From Gemmataceae bacterium (GTDB lineage: Bacteria; Planctomycetota; Planctomycetia; Gemmatales; Gemmataceae): a DNA stretch of 9,345 nucleotides. The notes below the pieces were generated by a model that saw only the letters and a list, made by a program, of their open reading frames with translations, did no database searches and had not been told where the DNA came from. The stretch lies in contig JAOAAM010000313.1 of the NCBI GenBank assembly GCA_026418875.1, positions 1 through 9,345 on the forward strand, read 5' to 3'. This document shows, in pieces, positions 1 to 6,531 of the stretch (positions are counted from its first letter, which is position 1; the number at the start of each line of letters is the position of its first letter). The position numbers and the translations under genes are program-made.

Positions 1-135
1 GTGCCAAACGAACGGATCTATCTCGAGGATCCCCCATCCCTTGCTCAATTGCCTGAGTTGTTGGCACATCGTGCCCAAGGAGACGGCGAAGCAACTCTTG
101 AGGTCGCAAGCTTTCAAGACAAAAATGAAACGTAA
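1..135 (+). CDS. possible C-terminal fragment of a gene cut by the window edge
   Basis: Frame 1 is open from the first base to a TAA at 133-135 and gives 44 residues with an ordinary soluble composition (for example LPELLAHRAQGDGEATLEV). It could be the tail of a gene that starts outside the window, or a chance open stretch. Third codon positions are only about half G or C, lower than in the clear genes downstream, which argues against it. No domain is recognisable and no function is suggested. Confidence 0.25.
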   Translation: MPNERIYLEDPPSLAQLPELLAHRAQGDGEATLEVASFQDKNET

Positions 136-243
136 CTTCAATCTTTACAGTCATTTATGCGATTTTTGCCGATTCCCTCCGTTGGGCGCTGACCTTGCAA
201 CTCGCGGCGTCAATACCCAGCCCGCCCCGATTTGGATCCGACC
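136..243. other. intergenic stretch without a recognisable gene
   Basis: This is the AT-richest stretch at the left end (about 118-175) and lies just before the first small gene, so it is the natural place for a promoter. A TTTACA hexamer at 144-149 resembles a -35 box, but no matching -10 box lies 16-18 nt downstream. No hairpin followed by a T-tract was found. Confidence 0.3.
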
Positions 244-486
244 ATGCTGCATGCGTTGACGCAGGTTGATGCGGTCTCCGAGGAGGATTTTGTCGAGTTG
301 AACCTGTTCCTGCCCCGTTGGCAGCTGACGGCGTTAGGAGAACTCGCCCAACGCCGGGGAACTCGAATCGGTCCGCTCCTCCGGCGACTGCTCGCGGAGA
401 TTCTGAGTCACGGGGTCGACGACGCTGCCTCCCCGGCGGTCATGCCGAGGACCGGCCGCCAGCAAGCGGAATTGGATTCGATCTAG
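244..486 (+). CDS. small protein with ribbon-helix-helix (CopG/Arc-like) pattern
   Basis: This encodes 80 residues from the ATG at 244. An in-frame TTG lies 12 nt upstream at 232, but ATG is preferred; neither start has a good Shine-Dalgarno site. Residues 17-23 (VELNLFL) look like a short beta strand. They are followed by a helix (about 25-38, WQLTALGELAQRR), a turn at G39-T40, and a second helix (about 42-54, IGPLLRRLLAEIL). This strand-helix-helix order is that of ribbon-helix-helix DNA-binding proteins, which act as dimers; about 25 polar residues follow as a tail. The assignment rests on pattern only and no family was recognised with certainty. The gene ends 35 nt before the lipoprotein gene in the same direction, so the two may be co-transcribed. 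It is not paired with a recognisable toxin gene, so an antitoxin role is not supported here. It may instead be a transcription factor or simply a hypothetical protein. Confidence 0.55.
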   Translation: MLHALTQVDAVSEEDFVELNLFLPRWQLTALGELAQRRGTRIGPLLRRLLAEILSHGVDDAASPAVMPRTGRQQAELDSI

Positions 487-521
487 ACATGGCCCCGGGT
501 TGATGTTATCCCCCCGGGACA

Positions 522-1232
522 ATGGCAGGACGACGGTACACAAACTGGTGCCCGGGTGCTCTGCTCTTCGCCGCTTTGGGTTGTCAGACAGATCAGGCGA
601 GTCGGCCGATCGCACCCACCGACGTGCTGCGCGTGCAAGTCGATCAAAAACTACTGCAAGCGAACTTGGAGGCGTGCACGCGAGTTTTCACGGTTGGGCA
701 GAAGATTTTGGCGGCGAATCCCGAGTTGCCGCAGCGGCTCTTGTTCCGCGCGGTGGGCCATCCTTTGCCCGAGATTTTTCACCAAGGCAACTCTTCCATC
801 GTGGTGACGCAGAAGCTCGTGGAGATGTGCTCGACCGAAGGGGAGTTGGCGGCGGTGCTGTGTGTGGAGTTGGGGCGGATGGTCGCTGAGCGGGAGGCCC
901 TCGCACCTCTCGAGGCGCGTCGCCCGCAACCACGTACGCCGATCGACCATGTCCAGTTCCGGGCAACGGCCGGAGTCGCGAATCCCGATGAACTTCGCTT
1001 GCGGGAACAGGCACATTACGAGGCCGAGCAACGCAAACAATCGCGTGAAATTGTTCTGCCCGACCCGATGGAGTTAGCTCGGAAATATCTGCAAAAGGCG
1101 GGTTACCCAGTCGAGGAGATCGACCGCGTGAAGCCAATCCTGCGGGCTGCCGCGGAGAACTCGGTTCTCGAGCAGCAGATGCGGTCTGTCCCTTTGAGTA
1201 CTCCGTTTGCCCCGCCGGGCGGCGTCGACTGA
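522..1232 (+). CDS. lipoprotein resembling an M48 peptidase with a lost zinc site
   Basis: This encodes 236 residues. The N-terminus is a short basic segment (GRR), a hydrophobic stretch and ALGC with Cys21 as the likely lipidation site, so the protein is probably membrane-anchored and exported. Residues 92-123 (SIVVTQKLVEM, then EGELAAVLCVELGRMVAE) follow the M48 metallopeptidase pattern, in which a V-x-x-GLL segment precedes E-LA-VLAHEIGH. The HExxH motif is here V115-E-L-G-R119, so both zinc-binding histidines are gone while the glutamate remains. Residues 184-195 (ELARKYLQKAGY) match the helix after the third M48 zinc ligand, where Asp181 occupies that ligand's approximate position. Family knowledge therefore predicts a non-catalytic relative with a binding, scaffold or chaperone role; this is inference. 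The start at 522 is chosen because it gives the lipoprotein signal; no Shine-Dalgarno site is visible. The gene stands 137 nt before the importer's binding-protein gene, in the same direction. Alternative: a planctomycete-specific lipoprotein with only a remote link to M48. Confidence 0.65.
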   Translation: MAGRRYTNWCPGALLFAALGCQTDQASRPIAPTDVLRVQVDQKLLQANLEACTRVFTVGQKILAANPELPQRLLFRAVGHPLPEIFHQGNSSIVVTQKLVEMCSTEGELAAVLCVELGRMVAEREALAPLEARRPQPRTPIDHVQFRATAGVANPDELRLREQAHYEAEQRKQSREIVLPDPMELARKYLQKAGYPVEEIDRVKPILRAAAENSVLEQQMRSVPLSTPFAPPGGVD

Positions 1233-1357
1233 AGTTGAAGACGACTCGCTCCATTCACCTCGTCAGCCCGTATTGTGACCCTTCGGGAATCTCGGCGAAT
1301 CCGCTTGCCGTGTGTTGGGGTACGCCTATCTCATCCCTCAAATCTTCATTGTCTCTC

Positions 1358-1361
1358 GAGG
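1358..1361 (+). promoter_or_regulatory. ribosome binding site (GAGG) fixing the start at 1370
   Basis: GAGG lies 8 nt before the ATG at 1370. It supports this start over the in-frame TTG at 1235, which would add 45 residues ahead of the lipoprotein signal sequence. Confidence 0.5.
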
Positions 1362-1369
1362 CGACCACC

Positions 1370-2461
1370 ATGCGTCGTTGGATTCGTCGATTGAGTGTCA
1401 TCACGGGATTGGTCGCGTCCATCTTGTTCTCGGGTTGTTCGAGTTCGGACTCTGTCTCGGTGGGTGAGCGACCGGATGTTGCGTTCATCAGCAACAACGC
1501 CCATGAGTTTTGGAGCATCGCCAAAAAGGGGACCGAAGCCGCGGCCAAGGAGACTAAGTTGAAGGTGGCCTTCCTCATGCCTCCGCAGGGAACGAGCGAG
1601 GAACAACGTCGATTCATCGAGGACTTGATGAACAAAGGGGTGCGGGCAATTGCGATCAGTCCGAACGACTCGGCGAACCAGGTCGATTTCTTCCGAACGA
1701 TCAACAATCGAATCCCAGTGATCGCCGTGGACAATGACATCCCCAGCCCTGAAGCCCGGCGCTGCTACATTGGGACGGACAACGTGGCGGCGGGCCGGGC
1801 GGTGGGTAAACTCATCAAGCAACATGTTCCGCCGGGCAGCAAATTCATGATCTTTGTCGGCAAATTGGACTCGCAGAATGCCCAAGAACGTCGGCTTGGC
1901 GTCGTGACGGAATTGGCCGGCGGCGCTGAAAATGCCAAAGAGTCCATCGAAAAAATGAACCGTAATGAGTATCCGGTCAAATTCGGCGATTACGAACTCC
2001 TCGGGACGATGACTGACGACGCCGACCAAGCCGTTTGCCGACGCAAAGCCGAGGATACCCTGACGAAGTACGGCGATGTCAAATGCCTCGTCGGGTTGTG
2101 GGCCTACAACCCCCCGGCCATTCTCGAAGCGGTGTTGTCGCAGAAGAAAGCGGGTGAGGTGGTCATCATCGGGTTCGACGAGAACGAAGAAACGCTGAAA
2201 GGGATTCGCGAAGGCCACATCGTCGGCACGGTGGTGCAAGACCCGTACAACTTCGGCTACGAATCCGTGAAGCTCATGGCGGGGCTGATCCAGAACGAGC
2301 CAAGCGCCCTGAATCGACCGGACATGAATGCGGCGAAGCAGATTTTTATCCGGCACCGGATCATCAACAAAGATGGCAACGCTTTACCCGCATACCAGGA
2401 CGAAAAAGTGGAGGCCGTCGATCCGTTCCACTCCCGGTTGAAAGAACTGAAAGGTCAGTGA
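1370..2461 (+). CDS. sugar ABC transporter substrate-binding lipoprotein (RbsB-like)
   Basis: This encodes 363 residues and is the extracytoplasmic receptor of a CUT2-type importer. The N-terminus MRRWIRRLSVI...ILFSGC is a lipoprotein signal with Cys23 as the lipidation site, followed by a Ser-rich linker. The rest is a type I periplasmic-binding fold (Peripla_BP_4): VAFISNN at 37-43, then AIAISPND (93-100), PVIAVDND (116-123), YIGTDN (133-138), the QERRLG segment (172-177), VVIIGFDENEE (264-274) and GTVVQDPYNFG (286-296). Compared from memory with E. coli RbsB, the binding residues D89, R141, D215 and Q235 appear to correspond to D121, R174 or R175, D270 and Q290. R90 corresponds to N122, N190 to Y246, and the NPFF segment is altered to NAHEFW. 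The fold is therefore clear but ribose specificity is doubtful; another monosaccharide or polyol is as likely. A hairpin separates the gene from the ATPase gene. The length is larger than RbsB (about 296 residues), partly from an extra segment at 183-208 and a C-terminal extension. Confidence 0.92.
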   Translation: MRRWIRRLSVITGLVASILFSGCSSSDSVSVGERPDVAFISNNAHEFWSIAKKGTEAAAKETKLKVAFLMPPQGTSEEQRRFIEDLMNKGVRAIAISPNDSANQVDFFRTINNRIPVIAVDNDIPSPEARRCYIGTDNVAAGRAVGKLIKQHVPPGSKFMIFVGKLDSQNAQERRLGVVTELAGGAENAKESIEKMNRNEYPVKFGDYELLGTMTDDADQAVCRRKAEDTLTKYGDVKCLVGLWAYNPPAILEAVLSQKKAGEVVIIGFDENEETLKGIREGHIVGTVVQDPYNFGYESVKLMAGLIQNEPSALNRPDMNAAKQIFIRHRIINKDGNALPAYQDEKVEAVDPFHSRLKELKGQ

Positions 2462-2474
2462 GAGACGGTTCGAT

Positions 2475-2503
2475 CGGGAGAGGGGATGCCTAACCCTCTC
2501 TCG
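2475..2503 (+). other. intergenic stem-loop between binding-protein and ATPase genes
   Basis: The arms 2475-2484 and 2494-2503 form a 10-bp stem (nine Watson-Crick pairs and one G-U) around a 9-nt loop, starting 14 nt after the binding-protein stop codon. No T-run follows, so it does not look like a classical intrinsic terminator. In many binding-protein importer operons a hairpin at this place protects the upstream message and lets the receptor be made in excess over the membrane parts. The same role is inferred here. Confidence 0.6.
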
Positions 2504-2646
2504 CGTCAAACGGCGACGGCTGCGGGTCCAGCTCCGGTGTGGGCCAGAAACGATGCGTGTTCCCCGGGCGACTTGTTGCTCACTCGCCGAAACGAGTTGA
2601 CGGTTGTCCTGCCCACCACCGCCCGCTGCCCCACCCCGGTATCACC

Positions 2647-4146
2647 ATGTCCTCACCGTTGCTTTCAGCTCGCGGCATCTCGAAAGCCTTCCCCGGTGTG
2701 CAAGCGCTCCACGACGTGAACTTGCACCTCAATCGCGGCGAAGTCCTCGCCGTGGTCGGTGAAAACGGGGCGGGGAAATCGACCCTGATGAAAATCCTGG
2801 GGGGCGTGTATCGACCGGATGATGGGGTCATCGAATGGGAGGGGCGGCCGGTCAGTATCGGCAGCGTGGAGCAAGCCCAAAAACTGGGAATCGTGCTGAT
2901 CCACCAAGAACTGAACCTCGCCGAGAACTTAGATGTCGCCGGAAACATGTTTCTTGGGCGGGAGCCGACTTGGGGCGGGCCGCTCGGCTTGATTCGCCCA
3001 CGGATGTCCCGTGATGCCGAGCCGATTCTCCGAAGGCTGGGCTTCGATGCCTCGCCGCGAACCCGGGTCGCAGACCTGTCCATCGGGCAGCAGCAACTCG
3101 TCGAGATTGCCCGGGCGCTCTCCCTGCAATCCCGTGTGATCATCATGGACGAGCCGACATCCTCCCTGACTCAACGGGAGACGGATCGGCTTTACGAAGT
3201 CATCCGGGACTTGAAGCGCGATGGCATCAGCGTGCTGTACATCTCGCACCGACTCAAAGAAGTCGAGACGATCGCCGACCGCGTGACCGTGCTCCGTGAT
3301 GGAAAAAATGCGGGTGAGTTGTTTCGAGATCAGATCACTCACGAGGCAATGGTGCGTCTGATGGTCGGTCGGGAGTTGAAGCAGTTCTTCCACCGCAGTC
3401 GGCACGAGGTGACTCCGCGTCCGATTCTGGAAATCCGCAACCTTCGCTGGCAGGAGGGGCAGGCCCCCATCAACCTGGAATTGCGTGGGGGGGAAATTGT
3501 CGGCATGGCGGGGCTGATCGGCGCTGGCCGAACCGAGTTGGCGGAAACGGTTTTCGGGATCCGTCGGCGTGTGAGCGGCCAGATTCTCCTCGAGGGCCGA
3601 CCCATTTTGGTGCGTCATCCGGGTGATGCCATCGCCGCTGGAGTTTATCTCGTGCCCGAAGACCGTCGCTCGCAGGGGCTGGTCCTCGGGCAGAGTATTC
3701 GCTTCAATCTCAGCCTGCCCTCATTGCAGAACCTCCAGCGGTTTCAACTCGTCTCCACAAGGCGAGAGACGGCGATGGCCGAGCGGCAGCGGCAGGAGTT
3801 GAACATCCGCTGTCCGAGCGTCCGCCAAATCGTTGGATTGCTCAGCGGCGGCAACCAGCAGAAAGTCGTGCTGGGGAAATGGCTGAGTCGCCATCCCCGG
3901 GTGCTGATCCTGGATGAACCCACACGCGGCGTCGATGTGGGCGCGAAGAGCGAAATCTACGCGCTCATGGATCAACTCGCGCAACGCGGTGTCGCGGTGT
4001 TGATGATCTCCAGCGACTTGGAGGAAGTTCTGGGGATGAGCGATCGAGTGTTGGTCATGCACGAGGGTCGCCTCGCGGGGGAGCTCTCCCGAGAACAACT
4101 CAGTGAAGAGGCGGTGATGCGGCTAGCGACAGGGGCGGCAGCGTGA
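2647..4146 (+). CDS. sugar ABC transporter ATP-binding protein, two ATPase domains (RbsA-like)
   Basis: This encodes 499 residues, matching the usual length of about 500 for RbsA/MglA/XylG proteins. It powers import of the substrate delivered by the upstream lipoprotein and acts on the inner face of the membrane. The first ATPase domain has Walker A GENGAGKST (38-46), Q-loop Gln87, signature LSIGQQQ (144-150), Walker B VIIMDE (164-169) and H-loop His201. The second has the family's usual degenerate Walker A, GLIGAGRTE (289-297), with Arg in place of Lys. It also has signature LSGGNQQ (399-405), Walker B VLILDEPTRGVD (from 419) and ISSDLEE as its H-loop region. The duplicated layout with a weakened second P-loop is typical of CUT2 ATPases. 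The start at 2647 is chosen by homology; an upstream in-frame start at 2539 would add 36 residues unlike the family. No Shine-Dalgarno site is visible. The stop overlaps the permease start by 4 nt. The substrate cannot be read from this protein. Confidence 0.95.
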   Translation: MSSPLLSARGISKAFPGVQALHDVNLHLNRGEVLAVVGENGAGKSTLMKILGGVYRPDDGVIEWEGRPVSIGSVEQAQKLGIVLIHQELNLAENLDVAGNMFLGREPTWGGPLGLIRPRMSRDAEPILRRLGFDASPRTRVADLSIGQQQLVEIARALSLQSRVIIMDEPTSSLTQRETDRLYEVIRDLKRDGISVLYISHRLKEVETIADRVTVLRDGKNAGELFRDQITHEAMVRLMVGRELKQFFHRSRHEVTPRPILEIRNLRWQEGQAPINLELRGGEIVGMAGLIGAGRTELAETVFGIRRRVSGQILLEGRPILVRHPGDAIAAGVYLVPEDRRSQGLVLGQSIRFNLSLPSLQNLQRFQLVSTRRETAMAERQRQELNIRCPSVRQIVGLLSGGNQQKVVLGKWLSRHPRVLILDEPTRGVDVGAKSEIYALMDQLAQRGVAVLMISSDLEEVLGMSDRVLVMHEGRLAGELSREQLSEEAVMRLATGAAA

Positions 4147-5174
4147 AAAAGATCATCGGGCTGATTGCGTTTCTCGCCATTATCTACGTGCTCTTGCTTG
4201 CCGCCGATCCCGGTGCCAGGTTGGCGGCCAACCACTTCAACCTCGGCCGACGGATCGGCCTTTACGGCATCATCAGCCTGGGTGCCGGCATGCTGATCAT
4301 CACCGGGGGGATCGATCTGTCGATCGGCTCGGTGGTCGGGCTGTGTGCGACATTGCTGGCCATGTTGCTGCGGGGCGACCGCTTCCCTCGCTTTCCTTTC
4401 AAAGGATGGTTTTTCGAGCAGCTCAATGCAGGTCTCGATTGGCTGGGGGGGTTAGTGAATTTTCCCGAACATCCCTGGGCGGCGATCATTTTCGTCCTGC
4501 TGGTCGGCATGGCCATCGGCCTGGTGAACGGCTTGCTAGTCACGAAGGTAAGAGTCCAAGCGTTCGTCGTGACCCTCTGCGGTCTATTCATTTACCGAGG
4601 GATTTCGCGATTCATGGCCGAGGACCAAGTGAAAGGGCTGGGCAATCAGTTCGGAGACTTGAAAACCATTTTTTACAGCAGCGAAGCGGTGTTGGGGCTG
4701 CCGATGTCGCTGGTGTACTTCTTGGTGCTGCTGGCGCTGGCCACGGTGTTTATGCATCTGAGCATTCATGGCCGGTACTTCTTCGCGATCGGGGCGAATG
4801 AGAAGGCGGCCCGCTACTCCGGTGTTCCCACGGATCGGTACAAGATTCTCGCTTACGTGATCTGCTCGACTTTGGCGGCGTTTTACGGTGTGCTGTACTT
4901 GATGCAGGAGAATTCGGCCCAGCCTTCCAGCACGGGAAACTTCTTGGAGTTGTATGCGATTGCTGGCGCGGTTTTGGGCGGGTGCAGTCTCCGTGGCGGA
5001 GAAGGGAGCGTCGGCGGGTTGGTGATTGGGACAAGCATCCTGGTACTTCTGCCGAACTTGTCCTTGATGCTGGGAATTCCCTCGGCGCTGGAGTACACGG
5101 TCATCGGCGGGGCACTTCTCCTCGGCGCGACGCTTGATGAGGTGCTTCGGCGAGTTGGGCAAAAGGATCGTTGA
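4143..5174 (+). CDS. sugar ABC transporter permease (RbsC-like)
   Basis: This encodes 343 residues from a GTG start that overlaps the ATPase stop as GTGA, a sign of translational coupling. It is the membrane channel of the importer, probably a homodimer. Hydrophobic segments lie at about 4-21, 38-56, 62-76, 112-133, 139-153, 188-207, 235-254, 268-282, 290-311 and 318-331. The family hallmark ITGGIDLSIGS is at 53-63, and NGLLVTKVRVQAFVVTL (129-145) and GANEKAARYSGV (217-228) match conserved RbsC regions. Residues 78-110 form a Trp/Phe-rich loop of about 30 residues (including KGWFFEQLNAGLDWLGG) that E. coli RbsC (about 320 residues) does not have at this place. No other permease or a second ATPase gene is present, as expected for a CUT2 system. 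Confidence 0.93.
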   Translation: MKKIIGLIAFLAIIYVLLLAADPGARLAANHFNLGRRIGLYGIISLGAGMLIITGGIDLSIGSVVGLCATLLAMLLRGDRFPRFPFKGWFFEQLNAGLDWLGGLVNFPEHPWAAIIFVLLVGMAIGLVNGLLVTKVRVQAFVVTLCGLFIYRGISRFMAEDQVKGLGNQFGDLKTIFYSSEAVLGLPMSLVYFLVLLALATVFMHLSIHGRYFFAIGANEKAARYSGVPTDRYKILAYVICSTLAAFYGVLYLMQENSAQPSSTGNFLELYAIAGAVLGGCSLRGGEGSVGGLVIGTSILVLLPNLSLMLGIPSALEYTVIGGALLLGATLDEVLRRVGQKDR

Positions 5175-5189
5175 ATCGTTGGAGACAGT

Positions 5190-5193
5190 GAGG
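5190..5193 (+). promoter_or_regulatory. ribosome binding site (GAGG) fixing the start at 5203
   Basis: GAGG lies 9 nt before the ATG at 5203. It supports this start over an in-frame ATG at 5134 inside the permease gene, which would add 23 residues before the conserved MRIASITAG N-terminus. Confidence 0.5.
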
Positions 5194-5202
5194 GATTGCG
5201 GC

Positions 5203-6531
5203 ATGCGGATTGCCAGCATCACGGCCGGTGCAGCAGGGATGTTTTGCGGTTCGTGTTTGCGGGACAACACGCTGGCGACGGCCCTCATGGAACTAGGGCA
5301 CGACACCCTGCTGCTGCCCACCTACACGCCGATCCGCACCGACGAGCCGGATGCCAGCCGCGGGCCGATCTTCTTCGGCGGCGTGAGCGTTTACCTTCGC
5401 CAAAGATACCGCTGGGCACGACACGTCCCTCGCTGGCTCTGGCGCCCTCTCGATTCTCGTCTCTTGCTTCGCCTCGTCTCGAAAGTGGCCGTCAGTGTGC
5501 GGGCCGAAGAACTGGGGCGATTGACCGTCGCCATGCTGCAAGGGCCTCGGGGGCCGCTCCGCGCCGAAGTCGAATCCCTTGCCGCTTGGCTCCAGCGGGA
5601 ATGGAAGCCCGACGTCGTCCTCCTGACGAACGTCCTGCTCTCTGGCATCATCCCGGAGTTGAAACAGCGATTGCGTGTCCCGATCGTGGCAACCCTGCAA
5701 GGCGATGACATCTTTCTGGACGCTTTGCCGGCCGAGTTTCGATCCGAATGCATCGAATGGATTCGTCGGAATTGCGAAGAAGTCGACCGATTGATTGCCA
5801 CGTGCGGATATTACGCGGACCATATGGCCCGCGAGTTAGGCTTGCCGCGGGATCGCTTCCGCGTGGTTTACCCCGGGATTCGAGTCGAGAAGTTCGACAG
5901 TGTCGCTCGGGACGCGGTCGACGTTCACCGCGATGACGTCCCCGTGATCGGCTACTTCGCGCGAATCGCCCCGGAGAAGGGTTTGCACCTGTTGGCCGAT
6001 GCGTTTATCCAACTACGTCGGGATTCAACGCTACCGAAAGTTCGCCTCCGCGCCGGCGGTTGGTTGGGATCGCACCAACGGTCCTATCTTGAGGGGATTC
6101 AACGGAAGCTGCAAGAGGCCGGCCTCGCTTCCGACTTTCAATATGTCGATGCGCCAACGCACTCGGATAAAATGCGCTTCCTCCGCTCCGTCGATCTGTT
6201 CAGCGTACCAGCCCCCTACCGGGACCCGAAGGGTTTGTACGTTTTGGAAGCCTGGGCAGCGGGGGTTCCTGTTGTTCAACCCGAGCATGGCTCTTTCCCC
6301 GAATTGATCGGCATGACGGGTGGCGGTATCCTGGTGAAGCCGAATGATTCCAACGCATTAGCCGAAGGCTTACGACGCTTGGTTGCGGATGCAGAATTAA
6401 GGCGAGAGTTGGGGCAGAGGGGGCACGCGGCATTGCGAGATCGCCTGACGGCTCAACGCATGGCCGCGGACACCATCGCCGTGCTAGAGGAGGTGAGCGG
6501 ACAGCCTACGCTTGCCCAGTCACATGTCTGA
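5203..6531 (+). CDS. GT4-family glycosyltransferase (GT-B fold)
   Basis: This encodes 442 residues, probably a cytoplasmic retaining glycosyltransferase that moves a sugar from a nucleotide-sugar donor. The N-terminal acceptor domain opens with MRIASITAGAAGMFCGSCLRDN (1-22), where a glycine-rich turn and two cysteines (C15, C18) precede an RDN. I associate this block with planctomycete GT4 proteins. The C-terminal donor domain begins near 248 (VIGYFARIAPEKGLHLL), with R254 and K259 at the usual diphosphate-contact positions. The E-x7-E motif appears as D341-x7-E349 (DPKGLYVLE), followed by AWAAGVPVVQPEHGSFPELI, which gives the classic GT4 ending. There are no membrane segments. The gene starts 28 nt after the permease and is probably in the same operon, so sugar uptake and glycan synthesis or modification may be linked; that link is inference. 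The acceptor and donor sugars cannot be told. The 3' end overlaps the convergent phosphatase gene by 12 bp. Confidence 0.88.
   Translation: MRIASITAGAAGMFCGSCLRDNTLATALMELGHDTLLLPTYTPIRTDEPDASRGPIFFGGVSVYLRQRYRWARHVPRWLWRPLDSRLLLRLVSKVAVSVRAEELGRLTVAMLQGPRGPLRAEVESLAAWLQREWKPDVVLLTNVLLSGIIPELKQRLRVPIVATLQGDDIFLDALPAEFRSECIEWIRRNCEEVDRLIATCGYYADHMARELGLPRDRFRVVYPGIRVEKFDSVARDAVDVHRDDVPVIGYFARIAPEKGLHLLADAFIQLRRDSTLPKVRLRAGGWLGSHQRSYLEGIQRKLQEAGLASDFQYVDAPTHSDKMRFLRSVDLFSVPAPYRDPKGLYVLEAWAAGVPVVQPEHGSFPELIGMTGGGILVKPNDSNALAEGLRRLVADAELRRELGQRGHAALRDRLTAQRMAADTIAVLEEVSGQPTLAQSHV

Noticed and set aside
1..67. GTGCCAA at 1-7 and TTGGCAC at 61-67, a perfect 7-bp inverted repeat
   Set aside because: The arms are 53 nt apart with no further pairing or nearby mobile gene, so chance is the simplest reading.
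41..259. 72-residue reading frame starting with TTG
   Set aside because: Its composition is rich in Cys and Arg with no domain pattern, it overlaps the better-supported small gene at 244, and it has no ribosome binding site.
1235..1369. 45-residue upstream extension of the binding-protein gene from a TTG
   Set aside because: It would place the lipoprotein signal inside the protein; the ATG at 1370 has a GAGG site and a proper signal sequence.
2539..2646. 36-residue upstream extension of the ATPase gene
   Set aside because: The added residues do not resemble the family, and the 499-residue form from 2647 has the normal length.
3502..3537. Degenerate Walker A (Arg for Lys) in the second ATPase domain as a sign of an inactive protein
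   Set aside because: This change is normal in RbsA/MglA-type ATPases.
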